Part shown: piece after piece, positions 8,187-15,786 of the stretch
How the letters are laid out: every line of letters starts with the position of its first letter
Position numbering within the stretch: the stretch's first letter is position 1
Source of the DNA: CAYUNA01 sp047629355
Lineage (GTDB): Bacteria > Bacteroidota > Bacteroidia > Chitinophagales > Saprospiraceae
Length of the DNA stretch: 38,260 nucleotides
Direction of reading: 5' to 3'
NCBI GenBank assembly: GCA_047629355.1
Contig: JBLHWU010000026.1
Coordinates: forward strand, 1-38,260
Notes under the pieces: generated by a model
Databases searched by the model: none
Seen by the model: only the letters and a program-made list of their open reading frames with translations
What the model was told of the DNA's origin: nothing
Program-made: the position numbers and the translations under genes

Positions 8187-8951
8187 TTACTTGATTCCTC
8201 CATTTGCTGTCATTCGCTGCAAGATACGGTATTTTCGATGAACGAGATAAGCATTTCGGCAACTTATTTTCCAACCGATTTTTCCATCTAAAATTCCTTT
8301 TTTAATAAAAAACGTTTTTATAAAACGAGCAATCGGAGAGATCCATAATTTAAACAAAGTCACTTTTTTACCTTTTTTAAGTAATTCACCCGCAGCCAGT
8401 TGTGCATATTTTTCAATGCGTTGCCAGTGGTCATCATCATTTTTATAAGAATAATGCAGCAATAAACCTTTCAGCTTTTGAATTTTAAAATGATGAGGAA
8501 TTTGTAAAGTTTCATGAACAAAATCTCCTTGCCAATGGACGTGCTTTCGATTAAACAAACGAATTTTCCAATCTGGATGCCAATCAGAATAATAAACCCA
8601 ATCCTCGCCAAAACGAGTTAGTCGATTGATAGAATAAACGGTATTTTCGGTAAGCGTGAGTTGTTTTAGAATCGTGGATAATTCTTCGTTGACGACTTCA
8701 TCGGCATCAATTGATAATATCCAATCGTAGCGAGCTTGTTCGTTAGCAAAATTTTTATTTTGGCTGTAGCCGACCCATTTTTTTTGTAAAACCTTCACCC
8801 CCATTTGCCTTGCCAATTCAGCTGTATCGTCGTTGCTAAAGGCATCCAAAACGATAATTTCTTCTAATAAGTCTTGCAAGGGCTGAATACATTGAATGAT
8901 GTTTTCAGCTTCGTTGTGCGTAATGATGACGGCGGAAATGGGCAATTTCAT
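8187..8951 (-). CDS. Family 2 glycosyltransferase (WaaE/KdtX-like)
   Basis: GT-A fold inverting glycosyltransferase of 254 aa. It opens with ISAVIITHNEAENI, followed by VLDAFSNDDTAELA and the metal-binding SIDADE (D82, D84). The later WHPDWKIRLFNRK and FVHETL blocks, with a short hydrophobic C-terminal region, match the WaaE/KdtX group that adds a sugar to the lipid A core. Substrate is not readable from sequence. It sits 3 bp after the polyprenyl synthase gene and just before pcm, implying one transcript. Confidence 0.9.
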   Translation of the reverse strand: MKLPISAVIITHNEAENIIQCIQPLQDLLEEIIVLDAFSNDDTAELARQMGVKVLQKKWVGYSQNKNFANEQARYDWILSIDADEVVNEELSTILKQLTLTENTVYSINRLTRFGEDWVYYSDWHPDWKIRLFNRKHVHWQGDFVHETLQIPHHFKIQKLKGLLLHYSYKNDDDHWQRIEKYAQLAAGELLKKGKKVTLFKLWISPIARFIKTFFIKKGILDGKIGWKISCRNAYLVHRKYRILQRMTANGGIK

Positions 8952-8954
8952 GGG

Positions 8955-9929
8955 CTATTTCTTCCGGTCGGTGACGAAGACCACTAAGTCTTCTAAAGAT
9001 TTTCGAGCAATAGATTCTGGAAATTCATGGAGAAGTTCAAATGCTTCCTTGCGATAGCGATACATCACATCAGTCGCGTATTGCAAACCGCCACTTTGAT
9101 TGACAAATTCGATGACTTCGCGGACTTTTTCTTTATTGTCGCTATGTCGTTTAATAAGATTAATGATGTGGCGTTTTTTACTACGAGTCGTATTTTGCAA
9201 GGCATAAATCAGCGGCAAAGTCATTTTTTTTTCCTTAATATCAATTCCTAATGGCTTTCCCACATCTTCCGTTCCGAAGTCGAAAAGGTCGTCACGAATT
9301 TGGAAAGCGATGCCAATTTTTTCACCAAAGACACGCATCTTTTCTATAATTTCGGAATCTTCTGTGGCGGAAGCTGCACCTGCACTGCAAGCGGAAGCAA
9401 TCAGTGAAGCAGTTTTTGCAGCGATTATTTCATAGTAAGTTTCCTCTTTTATATCCAATCGACGTGCTTTTTCAATTTGCAACAACTCTCCTTCTGCCAT
9501 GCGTTGAACGGCGTCAGACATGATTTGTAGCAATTGAAATTGCTGCGTTTTTAAAGCAATTGAAAGTCCTTGTGTCAGTAAAAAGTCACCGACTAAAACC
9601 GCAATTTTATTTTTCCAAAGCGCATTGATAGAGAAGAAACTGCGCCGTTCGTTGGCGTCATCCACTACATCATCGTGAACAAGGGAAGCGGTGTGTACCA
9701 ACTCAATTAAAGATGCGGCGGTATAGCTGGAGTCATTTGTGCCGCCACACATGGCAGCGGTTAAGAAGACAAACATCGGGCGTACTTGCTTACCTTTTCG
9801 GCGCACGATGTAGTAGGTAATTTTGTCCAATAGTGGCACATGGCTTCGCATGGACTCACGGAAGCGTTTTTCGAATTCTATCAATTCCTGCTTGATAGGT
9901 TGTTTAATTTCCTCTAAAGGATTTGCCAT
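8955..9929 (-). CDS. ispB: Trans-polyprenyl diphosphate synthase (quinone side chain)
   Basis: Condenses isopentenyl diphosphate units onto an allylic primer to make the long prenyl tail, in this phylum normally for menaquinone. The 324-aa protein has KQVRP (about 47-51), the first aspartate-rich motif LVHDDVVDDANERR (D86, D87, D90) and the second, QIRDDLFDFG (D213, D214, D217), plus GDFLLTQ and the lysine of KTASL. Small residues before the first motif are consistent with a long-chain product; exact chain length cannot be read. First gene of a probable ispB-GT2-pcm-glycosylase operon. The symbol is by family analogy. Confidence 0.93.
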   Translation of the reverse strand: MANPLEEIKQPIKQELIEFEKRFRESMRSHVPLLDKITYYIVRRKGKQVRPMFVFLTAAMCGGTNDSSYTAASLIELVHTASLVHDDVVDDANERRSFFSINALWKNKIAVLVGDFLLTQGLSIALKTQQFQLLQIMSDAVQRMAEGELLQIEKARRLDIKEETYYEIIAAKTASLIASACSAGAASATEDSEIIEKMRVFGEKIGIAFQIRDDLFDFGTEDVGKPLGIDIKEKKMTLPLIYALQNTTRSKKRHIINLIKRHSDNKEKVREVIEFVNQSGGLQYATDVMYRYRKEAFELLHEFPESIARKSLEDLVVFVTDRKK

Positions 9930-9996
9930 AATAGAACTGGATTTATCTCCTCCAAACAGTTACCTGTTCTTGTTTCGCATTCCTAACAGTTGGGCG

Positions 9997-10004
9997 CAAA
10001 AGTA
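9997..10004 (-). promoter_or_regulatory. Candidate -7 element for the ispB operon
   Basis: On the minus strand this reads TACTTTTG followed by CGCC, a match to TAnnTTTG, 68 nt upstream of the ispB ATG. The -33 region is weak. Confidence 0.5.
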
Positions 10005-10101
10005 GTTGAAAAATAATTAATGTTCTCAGAAAAGAATCGTCTAGTCGTAGGAACGAGTTAGGTAAAACATTCCCTTGCTATAAATTTTCATTTGGGACAT
10101 G

Positions 10102-10140
10102 AAAAAGCCCGGCTCTATTATTAGGTAAGAAACCGGGCAT
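10102..10140 (-). terminator. Terminator-like hairpin
   Basis: GCCCGG pairs with CCGGGC around a ~20-nt loop; on the minus strand the stem is followed by TTTTTC and on the plus strand by ATTTAAATTT. It stands upstream of ispB, so on the minus strand it would end an unannotated transcript or act as an attenuator rather than terminate a known gene. Confidence 0.55.
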
Positions 10141-10217
10141 TTAAATTTGTTTCATTCAGAAAAATTGAGCAAAAATCATAAATAAGGGTAGGATTAAAAT
10201 GATTTATGAGGTTATAC

Positions 10218-10370
10218 TTGTTTTCAAAATTGGTTAAAAAAATATGGTTAATCAGTGTTAAAAATTGTTTTCAAAAATAATAAAAAGGGAAATAAGGGTA
10301 ATAGAGGGTAATCTTGTTTTCAAATGATAATTAATTCTTGTTTTATTCAATATTCAGCCTTGCTTTCAAA
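10218..10370. repeat. Four spaced TTGTTTTCAAA words
   Basis: TTGTTTTCAAA occurs at 10218, 10265 and 10314, and TTGCTTTCAAA at 10360, giving intervals of 47, 49 and 46 bp. The stretches between them are only loosely alike, so it is not a CRISPR array or a clean tandem repeat. They may be spaced binding sites or a decayed repeat. Confidence 0.5.
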
Positions 10371-10960
10371 AATTGGTTTTTAAGTGAAAAATTTATATCA
10401 AGCTGAAAACTCAAAATACTATTTCTTGTACGATATTATGGAAAAATGTTATTAACATTTGGTTTTTGGGGGAGGCTAGTCTGAGGCCGTTGGTTAATTG
10501 AAATTAACGTTTGGTTTTCTTATACGCCAGAATTTTAGGATAAAAAAGCTATAAATTTTTGATAGTTTTCTATAAGGAGTTTCTGTTCAGAAAAAATCCA
10601 TAAATATTGCGGCTTTTATTTAAATAAAAGTTAAAAACAAAGTCATAATTTCAAGTAAAAGAAAAAAGCGAATGAAGAAAAAATATTTTCAATAGTTTGT
10701 CTTCATCCAACTTTTTCATATAAATCTTTAGCTACTTTAATACTAAAAACTTTCATTTGGTATTTTGTAAATCGATGTGGTAAAAAAATCTAATCCGATT
10801 GACAATGCAAAGATAGGGGCAGTATATATATAGTCGAAACCATTTTTTCCTTACATTTGATGTTCTAAAACTTACCTAAAAGCACAATTGAACACAAACA
10901 GAAATTAAACGCTTGTCAACAGTATTAAGTAGTTCAACACAAATTACTAATAATCAGCAT

Positions 10961-10979
10961 TATATATATATATATATAT
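10961..10979. repeat. (TA)n dinucleotide tract
   Basis: A run of alternating T and A about 19 bp long, with a shorter ATATATATA tract at 10823-10832. It lies about 110 bp upstream of the ATG of the following gene. Confidence 0.8.
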
Positions 10980-11088
10980 TAGAACCTAAAATAAATATAA
11001 ATATATTACTGTATTTCTAAGCAATGTAGTTTGGTAGTCTAACCTCTCAAAAAAGGTGTTTCAGCCAGAATATAAGAACAAGAATCGA

Positions 11089-12567
11089 ATGACTAAAGAT
11101 AATCTTTTTGAATTAATTCAGTCTCTTTCGAAAACTGAAAAACGTTATTTCTCTGTAAACGGAGGGAGCGACGATTCTAATCACATCCGTCTTTTCAAAT
11201 TGATGAGTTCAATGAAAGAGTTTGATGAGGAGAAGCTAAAAAAGAAATTTCCTAAAAACTTATCTTGGGAAAAAGGGAATTTATATAAATTGATTTTGAA
11301 GAATATGCGCAATTATCGAAGTGATAAATCGGCGTATGCAGAGATTAAAGAAGCTATTTTAGACGCACAATTTTTATTAAAAAGAGGGTTTTATGAACAA
11401 AGTTTAAAACGAATACAAAAAGGAAAAGAGATTGCCGAAAAACTTCTTCGACATGGTGATTTATACGAACTCAATGAATTAGAAAGAAAAATTTTAATCT
11501 TAATCAAACCCCAAACACTCCAAGAGGATATTCATAAATTGATAAATAAGCAGCAGCAGATAGTTCAAAAAATTCAAGAAGAAGCGGATGCTTATAACGC
11601 GTATCATCTCTCTGCGCTTGCTTTTTTAAAACAATTGAGTCTGCCATCAAAAGAGTTGAAAGAACAATTTTTGAATAAACTGGCAGAAAAGAAAGATGAT
11701 GAAATTTCGCCAACTTCTCCGCGTGCTCAATACCATTATTTATTAATCAAAAAATTCAATGCGCAGTTATTACAGAAATATGAAGTAGTTAATAAATATG
11801 CCAAAAAAATTACAGATTGGTGGGAAGAAAATTCAGTCATTAAAGAAGAGGAAAAATATCAATATATTGGGGATGTCTTTAATTATTTAGCATCTTGTCT
11901 AGCTCTTAAACAATTTGATGAAGTCCTTTTAATTTTGATAAAGATGGAAGAGGAAAAACCTAAAAATGCTCTGGCTGAAAAAGTTTTATTTAGGCTTTTA
12001 GTTCAATTTAAACATCTATATTATATTAACATTGGCGATTTTACAAAAGCTAAGAAAGAATACTTCAAGGTAGTTAAAACACTGAATACCATCGGATTGA
12101 ATGAGAAGAACCGAACGACTATTTTTATCAATTTCGCCATTCTTTTCTTTTTCACAGAAGATTTTGAAGATTGCATCACTGCCGTTGATGAAATGCTAAA
12201 AAAGCGACAAGTTAAAAATCGACAATCTTTGCAATGGGTCGGTAGGACTTTAAAATGCATCTGTTATTTAGAACTATGGGATGTTGACAATTTTGATTCT
12301 TATTTTCGGTCAACCAAACGAATTTTCAGATCAGCAGGATTAACAGCTAGCAGTTTTGAACTAACCCTTCTCCAATTGTTAAAAAAAGTAAGTGAAAGTT
12401 CTTTTACTGAGCAAAAAGAGATTTATCCACAAATTTTATCTCTGGTTAATACTCAAAAAAATAACCCTAATGGTGTTGAATCATTAGGGCTAGACGAATA
12501 TCATTTTTGGATTAGAAGTAAAGTTGAAAAAATTCCAATGGTTAAGCTATTTCAAGAAACACTCTAA
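11089..12567 (+). CDS. Unknown all-helical protein (possible TPR-like solenoid)
   Basis: Not assigned to a characterised family. The ATG at 11089 (MTKDNLFELIQSLSKTEKRYF) is preferred to the upstream GTG at 11056, giving 492 aa. The N-terminal LFELIQSLSKTEKRYF block followed by HIRLFKLMSSM and FPKNLSWEKGNLYKLILKNM resembles a domain that I associate with uncharacterised Bacteroidota proteins. The rest is strongly helical, lysine- and glutamate-rich, with paired helices suggestive of TPR-like repeats (for example KAKKEYFKVVKTLNTIG and FEDCITAVDEML). No signal peptide or membrane segment, so likely cytoplasmic. A scaffold or regulatory role is only a guess. Confidence 0.85.
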   Translation: MTKDNLFELIQSLSKTEKRYFSVNGGSDDSNHIRLFKLMSSMKEFDEEKLKKKFPKNLSWEKGNLYKLILKNMRNYRSDKSAYAEIKEAILDAQFLLKRGFYEQSLKRIQKGKEIAEKLLRHGDLYELNELERKILILIKPQTLQEDIHKLINKQQQIVQKIQEEADAYNAYHLSALAFLKQLSLPSKELKEQFLNKLAEKKDDEISPTSPRAQYHYLLIKKFNAQLLQKYEVVNKYAKKITDWWEENSVIKEEEKYQYIGDVFNYLASCLALKQFDEVLLILIKMEEEKPKNALAEKVLFRLLVQFKHLYYINIGDFTKAKKEYFKVVKTLNTIGLNEKNRTTIFINFAILFFFTEDFEDCITAVDEMLKKRQVKNRQSLQWVGRTLKCICYLELWDVDNFDSYFRSTKRIFRSAGLTASSFELTLLQLLKKVSESSFTEQKEIYPQILSLVNTQKNNPNGVESLGLDEYHFWIRSKVEKIPMVKLFQETL

Positions 12568-12582
12568 CCTTTTTAGCTTCAT

Positions 12583-12924
12583 TTATTGCGTCACAACAAT
12601 ATCAGTAGCAGTTATTTTTAAATTAACACTCTGATTACCAGAAAGAGGGTAAGATGCTCGATGAACTTCCATATCAATAATGCCAATAATTTCTAACGCG
12701 ACTGCTGTATCATCAAAAAAAACAGTCCATTGTCCTCTTGCGGTCGAGAAAGTAGTTTGCAGTCCAAGAACTGGTGCAGTTGCACCAGTTGCGGTAATAT
12801 TTCCTCTGTCAAGATTAATTTTTACGCCATTTCCAGCAAGTGGAAAAGAGCTTACATTTCCTCCAGCAACTAAATAAAGCGTTTGCATGTCGGTGGATAG
12901 GCAAATAGTATTGGCCATAATCAT
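12583..12924 (-). CDS. Small orphan protein of unknown function
   Basis: A 113-aa ORF convergent with the preceding gene, 15 bp away. It is rich in beta-branched and small residues (GNVSSFPLAGNGVKINLD, GNQSVNLKITATDIVV), with no signal peptide, and looks like an all-beta fold. ATG codons at 12924 and 12918 are both possible. I do not recognise it. Composition is protein-like rather than a shadow frame, and the opposite strand holds only a shorter ORF, so I think it is real. Confidence 0.6.
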   Translation of the reverse strand: MIMANTICLSTDMQTLYLVAGGNVSSFPLAGNGVKINLDRGNITATGATAPVLGLQTTFSTARGQWTVFFDDTAVALEIIGIIDMEVHRASYPLSGNQSVNLKITATDIVVTQ

Positions 12925-13001
12925 TTGGATTTTGTAGAAGATATTCTGTTTTAGGTGATCTTAGAATAAAGTCTATTATTAAAAAATAAGGTTTAAATGC
13001 A

Positions 13002-13166
13002 CTTAAGGAACGGTGAAAGCATGAGTTCCCATTTAGACAGTGGATAATTTTTCTTAGTTTTTACTTGAAAGAAGTATAATTGTTGATACTTTAACTGATT
13101 TCAAGTGAAAAATGAGGGGAATTTGCCCTGTCTAAATGGCGGAGTTATTTTTTTACCGTTACTAAG
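13002..13166. repeat. Palindromic repeat family F3, copy b
   Basis: The left end TTAAGGAACGGTGAAAGCAT, then GAGTTCCCATTTAGACAG, pairs with the right end CTGTCTAAATGGCGGAGTTA followed by TTTTTTTACCGTTACTAAG. The ends match copies at 1316-1485 and 33981-34248, but the interior is a different stem (TTTTTACTTGAAA pairing with TTTCAAGTGAAAA). Thus the ends are conserved while the middle differs. Confidence 0.8.
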
Positions 13167-13266
13167 GAATGCGAATTATGTTGATATAATGAGCAATTTC
13201 AAAGTGAAAAATAAGAGCACAAGAAACAGCCAAGAATGTCAATTTATTTTTTCCTCATTCTTTAGA
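13162..13266. repeat. Palindromic repeat family F4, decayed copy
   Basis: It starts with CTAAGGAATGCGAATTATGT and shares TTGATATAATGAGCA and AAAGTGAAAAAT with the copy at 32739-32909. The right end (TTTATTTTTTCCTCATTCTTT, reversed) is a degraded version of the terminal repeat. It overlaps the end of F3 copy b by the shared CTAAG. Confidence 0.65.
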
Positions 13267-13267
13267 G

Positions 13268-13300
13268 TGGAACCCTGTTAGAGTTCCATATTTTTTTTTT
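13268..13300 (+). terminator. Terminator-like hairpin
   Basis: TGGAAC pairs with GTTCCA around a short loop and is followed by ATATTTTTTTTTT-type sequence on the plus strand. It would stop plus-strand transcripts before they enter the minus-strand dipeptidyl peptidase gene. Confidence 0.55.
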
Positions 13301-13315
13301 AAAAAAATTATTTCA

Positions 13316-13350
13316 AAAAGAAAAAGGCAGACATTATTGAAATGCCTGCC
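13316..13350 (-). terminator. Terminator of the dipeptidyl peptidase III gene
   Basis: On the minus strand GGCAGGCATTT folds with AATGTCTGCC and is followed by TTTTTCTTTTT, 25 nt beyond the stop codon at 13375. Confidence 0.8.
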
Positions 13351-13374
13351 TTCTTCTTTTCGAAAAAGATTAGA

Positions 13375-15420
13375 TTAATTCACATCTGGCAAAAAGCTAT
13401 ACTCCTTACCATAATCAATCATCTGTTGTGCAAAATCTGCTGGATATTCAACTTTAACATCCGTAATCTCGCCAGCGTCATTGGTTACAGGCACTAACTT
13501 TGGATTGATGAAACCACCGTATGGCGGAATGTTCAATTTTTCAGAACGCGCCAACACTTCTGCATGCAATGCAGCATCAACTTGAACACCATAGTTTTCA
13601 ATTAAATCCTTACCTGCTTGATAATCTCCCTGAGATTTCACCCGCTGTACTTCCGTCAACAATTCACCAAAAATGACTCGCAATTTCGCATAATCATTAA
13701 CATTCCAGTAAATTTTACCATCCCGAATTACTTTCTCAACGACGTTGTCCGTCTGCCCTTTTTCATACGCCCAATGTGCTACCATCGCGCGGTTACGCAT
13801 ATGCGCTTGCTCAATGATATTACCTGGAATGAGACGACGCAACTGCAACATCATACCATTTCTCATATAGCTGTCGTATTCTGCTTTGGCTACATCTTCC
13901 GAATCAACCAAACCCAAATCCATCATTTTAGCATCCGGCAAAAAGTACAAAGCGACCAAATCAGCCCGCGCTTCTTCCAATGGTGATGCGTAATTTTTCA
14001 ACGTTTCTTTTGGTGTACCAACGCCTTCCTCCAATTTTCCAGAAGCGTGACCAATAACCTCGTGCAAGGCGGTGTGCATTTTACCACCCAATTGTCCGTA
14101 CTTTTTAGCGCGTGCAATTTCTTCTTCATCGTGTGCGAATTCACTCAACATACCTGGTCCATCTGCATTCGCATAAGCCGTAATGATGTTACCTAAGCTC
14201 ACTGATTTTGAACCATATTCTGCCCGAATCCAGTTGGCATTTGGCAAATTCACCCCAATTGGTGTGGACGGAGAAGCGTCACCTGCTTCCCCTGCTACTG
14301 CCACTACTTTATAAGAGATACCAACTACTTTGTCTTTTTTATGGGCTTTCATCGTCGAAGAATTGTCTTCAAACCATTGTCCATTATCTGCTACCACTTT
14401 CATACGTGCTGATGCGTCAAAATCCTTGATTTGTACAATCGTTTCCGATGAACCGGTGTAACCTTTTGGGTCTTGATATACCTCCACAAAACCATCGATA
14501 TAATCAATATCACCCTCTGTCGCTTGACACCAAACGATATTATATTCATCCCATTTTTTCAAATCTCCCGTTTGGTAAAATTCGATAAGCAACTTCAATG
14601 CATTGCCTTGCGCTTCATTTTCTGCCACGCCAACCGCTTTTTTCAACCACATTACTTTTTGCTCCAAAGAATTACCATATAAGCCGCCTACTTTGTAAAC
14701 TTCTTCCACGACTTTGCCATCTTTTCTTACCAATTTAGAATTCAAACCGTAGGAAACTGGCTTTTTATCCCCTTTTTTCATAATGCTTGCATAGTAATCG
14801 TCCACATCTTTCTCCGTAATATCTGGCCCGTAAAAATTCACCGCTGAATTTAAAACCAAGTCTTTATCTGGATTAAGACTTACTTTTTTTGGGTCAACCG
14901 TCGGGTCAAACATTGCCGTCATTGCCTCTGCCTTCAATTCTTGTCCAGTTGCTTTCATTAAACCTGCAAAGTATTCTTTTGAAAAACCTGTCTCAAATTT
15001 ATCCGAAGAATAATGGTGATGAATACCGCTGGAAAACCATACATTTTTGGCATACAACATAAATGCGTCCCAATCTGCGCCGCTGCGTTCACCTTTGTAA
15101 TCACTGGCAAGTTTGTCTATAACTCGGCGGATAGCGATGTTGTGTCGGTAATTTTGGTCATACGCAATGTCCCGACCTGCGTAGCCTGCCTGCGTTAAAT
15201 AATAAACCAATTTTTTCTGAGACAAAGACAAGTTTTCAAAACCAGGAATCTGATAGCGAACGATTTTTTTGTCTGCAAAATTTTCAGGATTCCATTTGAA
15301 ATCTCCGCTTGCCACTGAAGTTTTCATTTCGTCAGTTGTTGCTGTTTGTGTAGCAGGCTCTCCGCAGCTAAAAAGCAAGCAAAGCGCAGCAAAACCAAAC
15401 AGGATGCTAAATTTTTTCAT
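13375..15420 (-). CDS. Dipeptidyl peptidase III (M49 zinc metallopeptidase), lipoprotein
   Basis: Zinc exopeptidase that removes dipeptides from peptide N-termini. The family-defining HExxGH motif is LHEVIGHASGK (H453, E454, H458), and the third zinc ligand E483 is in EEARADLVALYF. The length, 681 aa, is normal. The N-terminus is a lipoprotein signal (hydrophobic stretch ending LLFSC, lipidated Cys19), so the enzyme is anchored in the periplasm or at the surface, unlike the cytosolic eukaryotic forms; Bacteroidota members of this type are known. It probably trims peptides for uptake. A terminator follows at 13316-13350. A repeat at 15433-15480 covers the near-upstream region and no clear promoter box was found. 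Confidence 0.94.
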   Translation of the reverse strand: MKKFSILFGFAALCLLFSCGEPATQTATTDEMKTSVASGDFKWNPENFADKKIVRYQIPGFENLSLSQKKLVYYLTQAGYAGRDIAYDQNYRHNIAIRRVIDKLASDYKGERSGADWDAFMLYAKNVWFSSGIHHHYSSDKFETGFSKEYFAGLMKATGQELKAEAMTAMFDPTVDPKKVSLNPDKDLVLNSAVNFYGPDITEKDVDDYYASIMKKGDKKPVSYGLNSKLVRKDGKVVEEVYKVGGLYGNSLEQKVMWLKKAVGVAENEAQGNALKLLIEFYQTGDLKKWDEYNIVWCQATEGDIDYIDGFVEVYQDPKGYTGSSETIVQIKDFDASARMKVVADNGQWFEDNSSTMKAHKKDKVVGISYKVVAVAGEAGDASPSTPIGVNLPNANWIRAEYGSKSVSLGNIITAYANADGPGMLSEFAHDEEEIARAKKYGQLGGKMHTALHEVIGHASGKLEEGVGTPKETLKNYASPLEEARADLVALYFLPDAKMMDLGLVDSEDVAKAEYDSYMRNGMMLQLRRLIPGNIIEQAHMRNRAMVAHWAYEKGQTDNVVEKVIRDGKIYWNVNDYAKLRVIFGELLTEVQRVKSQGDYQAGKDLIENYGVQVDAALHAEVLARSEKLNIPPYGGFINPKLVPVTNDAGEITDVKVEYPADFAQQMIDYGKEYSFLPDVN

Positions 15421-15432
15421 GTTAGTCGTTTA

Positions 15433-15480
15433 AAAAAAGAAGTCAGAGGTCAGACCGCGTTGCTGTCAGAGGTCAGAAAC
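15433..15480. repeat. GGTCAGACCGCGTTGCTGTCA-type repeat, copy 2
   Basis: This is AGAAGTCAGAGGTCAGACCG continuing CGTTGCTGTCAGAGGTCAGAAA, about the same as 5345-5380. The palindromic partner is only partly kept here. Confidence 0.65.
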
Positions 15481-15584
15481 AACTAGGCCTTTCTGATTTC
15501 AATAAAAGTTATTTTTAAAAATTCGGTCGAAGATAAGTTGTTTGTGGCAAACGGACGAGAATATCGTGAATTAACAAGGTATTT

Positions 15585-15624
15585 TACAAAAAAATGCCCT
15601 TTGTAATTTCTCACAAAGGGCATT
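15585..15624 (-). terminator. Terminator downstream of the acyl-CoA dehydrogenase gene
   Basis: ATGCCCTTTGT and ACAAAGGGCAT form an 11-bp stem with an 8-nt loop; on the minus strand a TTTTTT run follows. It is about 165 nt beyond the stop at 15787, after the three-hairpin unit. Confidence 0.75.
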
Positions 15625-15648
15625 TAGTAACCTGATTTGATTAAGGGA

Positions 15649-15770
15649 TTTTGAGAGGTAGCTGCTGGTTGCAGACCAGCAGCTACCTCTCAAAAACATA
15701 CCGCGCGTTGCCGCAGGCAACGCGGAATTAGGACTTGAGGGATAGAATGGTTTTAAAACCATTTTATCCC
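15649..15770. repeat. Three-hairpin extragenic unit, copy 1
   Basis: Three successive stems. A: 15649-15669 pairs perfectly with 15675-15695 (21 bp, GGTAGCTGCTGGT core). B: CGCGTTGCC, loop GCA, GGCAACGCG (15704-15724). C: 15739-15770, built on AATGGTTTT/AAAACCATT. The same A-B-C order is found at 37583-37702, where stem B is CGCCTTGCC-GCA-GGCAAGGCG. It sits in the 3' region of the acyl-CoA dehydrogenase gene. Confidence 0.8.
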
Positions 15771-15786
15771 CCTTAAAAAAAAAAGA

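Larger units (their letters stand above)
9930..11088. other. Gene-poor intergenic region with repeats and a hairpin
   Basis: About 1.1 kb with no supported ORF. It holds a promoter-like box for ispB (9997-10004), a terminator-like hairpin (10102-10140), four TTGTTTTCAAA-type words spaced 46-49 bp (10218-10370), a minus-strand TATCTTTG box (10808-10815) and a (TA)n tract (about 10961-10979) upstream of the next gene. Confidence 0.6.

Noticed and set aside
8152..8274. N-terminal extension of pcm from the ATG at 8274
   Set aside because: It overlaps the glycosyltransferase gene by 88 nt in another frame, and the added residues do not resemble the start of any isoaspartate methyltransferase.
10218..10370. 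CRISPR array
   Set aside because: The repeated word is only about 11 bp, the intervals vary between 46 and 49 bp, and there are no cas genes.
9930..11088. tRNA or rRNA gene in the gene-poor kilobase
   Set aside because: No cloverleaf, T-loop (GTTCRA) or rRNA-like block was recognised on either strand.
15571..15762. 63-codon minus-strand ORF
   Set aside because: It runs through the three-hairpin unit and a terminator stem, so coding is unlikely.
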